Both the position numbers and the translations under genes were made by a program. 64,000 nucleotides of DNA from Tritrichomonas musculus (taxonomy: Eukaryota; Parabasalia; Tritrichomonadida; Tritrichomonadidae): the NCBI GenBank assembly GCA_039105265.1, contig JAPFFF010000012.1:1736001-1800000 (forward strand), in the 5' to 3' direction. Under the pieces are notes generated by a model that was not told the DNA's origin, made no database searches, and was given only the letters and a program-made list of their open reading frames with translations. This document shows positions 58,798 through 64,000 of the stretch, piece by piece (position 1 is the stretch's first letter; the number at the start of each line of letters is the position of its first letter).

Positions 58798-59834
58798 GAT
58801 TTGAAAATAGCCAATATATGTTCGTTTATTTTTGCGCTTACTTTGCCCACAATACTTTGTTGAATCTTTAAAGTCATGGCATAATCCTCGTCCAAAATCC
58901 TTCCGTCATATAGAATTACATCTCCTATTTGATACAAATTAGCGTCATCGACATAAAATAAATAGTCTCCGTGTGTTGCGAATTTGACGCATCCGTTTTC
59001 TGAATCTACCTCTACGATGACACCAACAAATTCCTTCCATGAACCGTCTATGATTACAGAGCAAATACAGTCTGTGGTGTCTTCTGCTGTCGAACTGACG
59101 AACATATTTTTTTGTTGGTCTCTTTTATACACATGGCCTGATAAAAATACTGGTTTTCCAATCTTATAGTCCGATATTTCTTCGCCCGCTTCTATTGGGG
59201 CATAATGAGTAATTGTATTTGAGCCGTTTGATGTTATTTTGCCAGAAACATATAAATTTGAATCAATTGTTGTATTTCTTGCAGAACCAAACATGTGAAA
59301 TGACTGAAATCTATGACCATCAACATATATAAATACTTCGCCAGTATCAGCAGCTTTTGAAGACCTATACATAAAGACAGAATTATATTTACTATCATAT
59401 CCAAAAGTAATTAAAGCAAGAGTATTTGCATCAACAGAACTAAAGAAATTTGCAATATTACTTTCGGTACTATTAACCGATAATGAACCATCATCATTTT
59501 TTGCCACATATTTTCCATCACATTCTGATTCCGTTAAATATTTATCATCATTTTTATAAATATTTCCTTTTTCAAATAAATCATTATTTATACTTAATCT
59601 ACTAAAAATGTATGTTGTTGTTTTAGTATTAGATTTATCAATGCCTATAATAACAACATCATCAACTAATAAATCACAACATTTTGAAATATTATCATCA
59701 TAATATCTTAATTCTGTTTTCTGAGCAAAATTATTTTTTACGAAATTTATGTTTGGAATACAATATTCGTCATAAACTTCAGGTTCGTATGAATAACTTA
59801 CAGACTCTAGGTCCACAACCCAATTTCCGTTATA
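58794..59834 (-). pseudogene. Fibre-like gene of Maverick C, C-terminal part (beyond the mariner)
   Basis: Downstream part of the fibre-like gene, separated from the rest by the mariner insertion. Its last 150 residues form the tip module shared with the Maverick A fibre: THYAPIEAGEEISDYKIGK, TDCICSVIIDGSWKEFVGV, HGDYLFYVDD and YQIGDVILYDG. A repeat-like stretch (YLTESECDGKYVAKNDDGS) precedes it. Its end overlaps the stop region of the conserved D-E-D gene by a few bases. Confidence 0.7.
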
Positions 59835-59862
59835 TAGGGGTCTCAAAAAGTTTTTAGGGCGA
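59835..59862. repeat. Mariner left terminal inverted repeat
   Basis: TAGGGGTCTCAAAAAGTTTT then TAGGGC. It matches the reverse complement of 61087-61114. Confidence 0.88.
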
Positions 59863-60019
59863 CCATCTTTGGAATGGTTTGAAAATGTAATATTTTAATA
59901 ACATATAGTAGTGATCTTAGTAACATTATATTTCTTATCAAATTAAATTTTCAATCTTTATTCATAGAGTTAAAGGTCAAAAAGTTCGTTTAAAATTAAA
60001 AATATAAACGTATAATCAA

Positions 60020-61039
60020 ATGTCTGAAATAGAGCAGCGAGGAATCATTCATTATTATTATCTAAAAGGAAAAATGCCAGCTCAAATACACCAAAAACTT
60101 GTTAATGTATATCAATGCAATGCGCTGAAACCCAAAACTGTTGAATACTGGTATCATGAATTTAAATGCGGGCGTGTAACGATTGATGATAAGCCCAGAT
60201 CAGGGAGACCGCCATTAGATGATTTGGATGCAATTATTCTTAAAACATTAACAGAATATCCTTTTAGTTCTGTTTCACAAATAAGTGATGTTTGTGGTTG
60301 TTCATATGGTACTGCTTATAACCGTTTAACTGAAGTTCTCGGTTACAAAAATTACACTTTACGTTGGGTGCCTTATTCTCTGACAAATGATCTGAAAAAT
60401 AAAAGAGTAAATGGTGCACTGGAATTAAAATCAATACTTGTTTCTGAGTTACAAAAAGATTTCATTAATCTGATCACAGGAGACCAATCATGGTTCTTTT
60501 TGTCTTATGAACCAGCAAAAAAATGGTCAATATCTAAAGATAATGTGCCATTTAGGGTTTCAAAAAGTATATGTACTGAAAAAGTGATGATTACAGTAAT
60601 GTTCTCAAAAAATCGAATTTTTCATATTGATATGATGAAGAAAGGTCAATCTTTTAATACAGAATATTTTATTAATAATGTGCTTGAACCAACAATTGAT
60701 GAATTTAGAAAAACATCAAAAAAGAAAAAGCTTAAACTCCATCTCGATAATTGTAGAGTTCACAACTCGAAAAAATCAAATGAGTGGTATAATAAAAATG
60801 GTGTTGTGAGGGTGCCACATCCTCCATACAGCCCAGACTTGGCACCCTCAGATTACTTTCTTTTCGGATATCTGAAAGAAAAGCTAGCTGGATTATCTTT
60901 CACCTCACCTGAAGAATTATTTGACGCAATAACCGAAATCTTGCATGAAATACCAAGTGACATAATGAACAAGGTTTTTGAATCATGGATAAAGAGATGC
61001 GATGAAATAATAAATAATAATGGTGAATATATTAAGTAA
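60020..61039 (+). CDS. Mariner transposase (D,D34D)
   Basis: 339 residues, uninterrupted and of usual mariner length. The N-terminus has two helix-turn-helix-type regions (about 1-110), including KPRSGRPP as linker and a WVPYSLT motif in the place of the mariner WVPHEL box. The catalytic core has GDQSWFFL for the first D, LHLDNCRVHNS for the second, and PYSPDLAPSDYFLFGYLKEK for the third. I count 34 residues between the second and third D, the mariner signature. It cuts and pastes the element at TA sites. The start at 60020 follows an AAATATAAACGTATAATCAA leader. Confidence 0.95.
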   Translation: MSEIEQRGIIHYYYLKGKMPAQIHQKLVNVYQCNALKPKTVEYWYHEFKCGRVTIDDKPRSGRPPLDDLDAIILKTLTEYPFSSVSQISDVCGCSYGTAYNRLTEVLGYKNYTLRWVPYSLTNDLKNKRVNGALELKSILVSELQKDFINLITGDQSWFFLSYEPAKKWSISKDNVPFRVSKSICTEKVMITVMFSKNRIFHIDMMKKGQSFNTEYFINNVLEPTIDEFRKTSKKKKLKLHLDNCRVHNSKKSNEWYNKNGVVRVPHPPYSPDLAPSDYFLFGYLKEKLAGLSFTSPEELFDAITEILHEIPSDIMNKVFESWIKRCDEIINNNGEYIK

Positions 61040-61086
61040 AGATTATTATATTTTAATATTATAACTTTAATCTGTTTCTTTAATAG

Positions 61087-61114
61087 TTGCCCTAAAAACT
61101 TTTTGAGACCCCTA
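61087..61114. repeat. Mariner right terminal inverted repeat
   Basis: GCCCTAAAAACTTTTTGAGA then CCCCTA. Reverse complement of 59835-59862. Confidence 0.88.
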
Positions 61115-61116
61115 TA

Positions 61117-63594
61117 TCTGAATGTTCCACTGTAATAGAAAAAGTATATAGAAAAAGTATTTTCGCCTTTCTTGTAATAATAATATTCCGCGTCTTCACT
61201 GTCATACAAATATTCTCCTGAAATATCTTCATTATTACAAGAGCCTTTCACAAAAAGTGATGATTTCTTTAATATGTTGCATAAATCTCCATCCAAATTT
61301 GTGATATAAGTTTCTTTATTTTCAGCATTTGTTCCGTTTACGAATTTTGTAGCGATTGATAATTCTTGAGTTATTTTCTCAGGTGATAATATATCTGTTT
61401 TTAACGCATATTTTCCATCCGCTTCTTCCTTTGAAATATATCCCGATAAATCGACTGTTTTGAGCTGTTTCATATGATTATCTATCAATTTTTTGACTGC
61501 CTTTGCTGTAATCAGCTGTTTATTAGTCAGTTCTTCGCCCAACAAAATCGGTTTCTGTTCTCTTGTCATCGACATAATCCAAGCAGCTGAAGGACAATTT
61601 TCTGCATATACATCTAAATACGGAACATTTATTCGAAAATCTTCATACTCTCCGTCTATTTTAATCTCCTCATTGTCATCAACTCCATAACAAAGATATC
61701 GGAAACATTTCTTGTCAAACGCCTCTATTTCTTCAATAAATTCCAGCGCGGTTCGAATCTCTCTTGGAGCAGCAAGAACATCAACGTCCCGAACTATTGC
61801 CTCCGCTCCTTCTGAAACCTCTTCACCAGCAAAACAAAATCTTTTTACCTTTGATATTCCCTCTGCCGCCAACGATAAAAGCGCCTTTGGACCGCCGACA
61901 AAATTTACTGTTGCACCAGCTATACACACAACATCTTTGATATAATTAAACCAATTTGTCTTGTTTTTCATATCGTTTAGTTGTTTTTGGAGGTTTGAAT
62001 AGAGATTTTGCAGCTCAGATATTCTATTATTTGCTATATCTACTGTATTTCCCAAAGAATTTAGAACAAAAAGATGAGACTCAATATTTTCTCCAATAAC
62101 GACGCCAGAAGTCTGTATATTACAGTTTGTGTATAAAGTACTACATGCCTCATGTCTTGGTACGACAGAATAATACCCACATCCTGCTAGAAACTCAAAA
62201 GTATTTCCTCCTTCTTTATACGAAACATCTGGTATCGGAAAAATTACTTCTTTGTCAGAGGGTATATAAAGTATCAGTCCATATGGAGGATTCCCAATAT
62301 CTATTCGGCTATTGTAGTGGAAAGGAATATATTTATAACAATTTTCTGAAACAACTTTATAGCACGATTCTGACTCATAACTGCTATGAGAATACCCAAA
62401 TTCAGAGGTATATTCTATTCCGTTTATATTTAGACTTGCCGAAAAATTGCATGACTCTTTCTTGGTACATTTCAGTAGAACACTCCAATATCCGTCTTTA
62501 TCTTCGTATTTTGCCACTTCGCAATCGTTAAATGTACAAAGCCCTTTCTCAACAATGACTTCAAAAGGATTTTTGTCGGAATAATTGTGTATCCAATTCC
62601 TTAGGACGTATCTATTTGTGTCGTTTTGCTCAATGAAAATTCCTTGATATGTATGTTTGAAGAACTCAGTTTCTCCTTTGATTGATTTGGAGCCAGGAAT
62701 ATTGTATGACAAATTATTGCCGACCCATTCATTATTTTGCTTTGAGAGTTTGAAATCTGTACCAAATACCTCATCATGGAACTCAAAAGTTTGTCCATCT
62801 AAGAGCTTGTCAAATTCTTCGGTTCCGGGAATATAGCCCCAATCAGCATAATAATATTGTTCATTTTCTGTAGTCCCAAACGACTTCATCTCATAGAAAT
62901 TCGGTAAAGGAGAAGTATAAAGTTTGAGACAATTTTCTGCATCGACATTATTACATTTGATATTTATGAGGTTAGATTCCTTGTTTGAAATATATTGCTT
63001 CACTCTTCCTGTGAAATTTATTTTCATAAAACCAGAAGTAAAGAGGTCAAAAGGATTATCAAGAGATTCCTTACTCATATAAATTCGGGCGGATAATTCG
63101 TTTTCAATATAGGAAATTGCGTTATTTGAGTCAATTTTGGGATTCGTAAATTTGCCATTTTTTGCGTCTATTTTTGCTTCACCAAACGTTGAACAGTTTA
63201 TTGTAAAAACATTTCCTGAATAGTCAGACGGTATATCTATTTTGATTTTCAAAATATTGTATTCGCCTGTTTCGCAGGAGTCATCGGAGATGTCGTCATT
63301 TTCTGCTTTCGACAAGGAGTTTAAATCAAGGGAATAGGCGTCAAGACCATCCTCATATGATAATTCATTAACTGAGCCAGGGGACATTTCCAAAGAGGTT
63401 ATTCGTTCTTCATGATTAATGAGCTGAGATTTCAGAGAGATTCCTCCCAAATTTATATCTCCTCCAACGGTCAAATCTTGTTCGATATCAGCTGTTTTGG
63501 CGCTTATTTCATCACAATTTATTGAGGAAGGATTCTTTGAGCCGCCTATAAATGCACCGTCTAAAGCGTTCTGTTTAGTCAGTATTGCTGTCAT
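61117..63594 (-). pseudogene. Fibre-like gene of Maverick C, N-terminal part (up to the mariner)
   Basis: About 825 residues from the Met at 63594 until the mariner. It starts with a conserved-looking head (KQNALDGAFIGGSKNPSSIN) and a short coiled region. A beta-rich core follows, whose YNILKIKIDIPSDYSGNVF, DAENCLKLYTSPLPNFYEM and STLYTNCNIQTSGVVIGENI segments match the core of the 2091-aa protein of Maverick B. A coiled coil (around RISELQNLYSNLQKQLNDMK), a hydrophobic segment, and a shaft repeat (ISKEEADGKYALKTDI) come next. It is a fibre or spike protein by analogy. The remaining part is at 58794-59834. Confidence 0.7.
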
Positions 63595-63608
63595 TTATTT
63601 AGTATTAA

Positions 63609-63941
63609 ATGCCCAAGACATACTTCATTACCAAGAAATACAACAATATTTTGCCCTCAGAATTCACAAATTCCTTGAATAAACGATATATTTCCTTCCA
63701 ATATTGTCGAGCCACCTGTAATGGATATCTGGACGGAGAAACAGAAATGCACGCTTCATTTATTCAAAGAGATAAGTACGAAGATTCTCTTGTCTGGTAA
63801 TCCAATTTGACTCCTCCGGACGATAATAGGAAATACGAATTTGTCGGGACAAAAAGAGAGTTTAAGATATGGTTCACAGACGCAGAAGGGAACGAAAAAA
63901 AGCCTGACAACTTCACTGTTTTCTTGAAGTTGGAATACTGA
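63609..63941 (+). pseudogene. Candidate minor capsid protein of Maverick C
   Basis: About 110 codons with about one break, starting 14 bases from the divergent fibre-like gene. NILPSEFTNSLNKRYISFQY and KYEFVGTKREFKIWFTDAEG match the 126-aa protein of Maverick A (FVLPSEFVSSRNKKYIVVQY and KYEFLGHERNFKIWFTDLYG). It is the same conserved small beta-rich family, proposed to be a jelly-roll minor capsid protein. Confidence 0.5.
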
Positions 63942-64000
63942 TGAAATCAGCATTGAGCTGGCACAAATATTGAGTAGGTGTAAAAAAATATTTTTTTACT
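63942..64000. other. Window edge within Maverick C
   Basis: AT-rich sequence after the minor capsid candidate. Maverick C continues past the window; its capsid, protease and ATPase genes would be expected beyond. Confidence 0.4.

Larger units (their letters stand above)
59835..61114 (+). mobile_element. Mariner transposon, Tvmar1-like
   Basis: Inverted ends TAGGGGTCTCAAAAAGTTTT and following AGGGC match on both sides over about 28 bases. TA dinucleotides flank it (59833-59834 and 61115-61116; since the ends also begin with TA, the exact boundary can shift by two bases). At about 1.28 kb with one full-length transposase, it looks potentially complete. Trichomonas vaginalis is known to carry a large, homogeneous mariner family (Tvmar1). 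Assignment to that family is from recall and not from a search. It lies inside the fibre-like gene of Maverick C, so it arrived after C. Confidence 0.9.
52284..64000. mobile_element. Maverick/Polinton C, left part (right end outside the window)
   Basis: It begins AGTAGTATATGTTTGTCATG at 52284, the family-typical AGTAGT start, directly after host AT-rich DNA. Genes inward: polymerase, integrase, small basic protein, conserved D-E-D protein, fibre-like protein and a minor capsid candidate. The right terminus, the second inverted repeat and the target duplication cannot be seen, so the exact start rests on the AGTAGT signature and on subterminal repeats. A mariner is inserted at 59835-61114. The visible genes show about two breaks besides that insertion. 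Confidence 0.85.

Noticed and set aside
63961-64000. Right terminus of Maverick C at the window end (GAGTAGG near 63976)
   Set aside because: A right end should read ACTACT followed by a host duplication. The capsid genes of C have not yet appeared, so the element must continue.
1-64000. tRNA or rRNA genes
   Set aside because: No GC-rich cloverleaf with a GGTTCGA-type loop or rRNA-like core was seen. The GC-rich patches are short double hairpins or coding repeats.

Overview
The window looks like a repeat-dense segment of the Trichomonas vaginalis genome, or of a very close trichomonad. It is strongly AT-rich and has no introns. It carries several Maverick/Polinton elements and a mariner transposase of the Tvmar1 type, and some genes start a few bases after a trichomonad-like initiator (TCA-Y-W-Y-W-T-T). 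I found no convincing host gene, rRNA, tRNA or CRISPR array. The species call is inference from element content and composition.

Layout. 1-3597 is host non-coding DNA with two non-coding elements, each with inverted ends and 9-bp flanking duplications (514-2200 and 2268-2848). 3598-50007 is Maverick A: 229-bp inverted repeats, AG...CT ends and the 6-bp target duplication ATGGTA. A second complete Maverick, B (4409-28457, flanked by AAATG), sits inside a coding region of A. B in turn holds a 1.46-kb non-coding element (16263-17724). 50014-52283 is host AT-rich DNA. 52284 to the window end is the left part of a third Maverick, C, whose fibre-like gene is interrupted by a mariner (59835-61114).

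How the genes fit together. All three Mavericks have a protein-primed family B DNA polymerase, a long fibre-like protein and a conserved small protein of unknown function. A has a major capsid candidate, a retroviral-type integrase, a packaging-type ATPase, a KilA-N-like protein and a small pVI-like virion protein candidate. B has a major capsid candidate, two minor capsid candidates, an adenovirus-type cysteine protease, a D5-like SF3 helicase, an HNH endonuclease and a Rep-like HUH endonuclease domain. I see neither an integrase nor a packaging ATPase in B. C shows polymerase, integrase, the conserved small protein and the fibre.

The most unusual signals are: (1) GC-rich double-hairpin modules in or beside many genes of A, in both orientations; (2) an iteron array with a 35-bp perfect inverted repeat just upstream of the helicase gene of B; (3) the pairing of a Rep-like domain with an SF3 helicase in a polymerase-bearing Maverick; (4) an HNH-like module inside the polymerase of A; and (5) exchange of fibre tip domains between elements. 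The Mavericks are described as fossils: A has roughly seven breaks besides the insertion of B, B about two, and the visible part of C about two besides the mariner.
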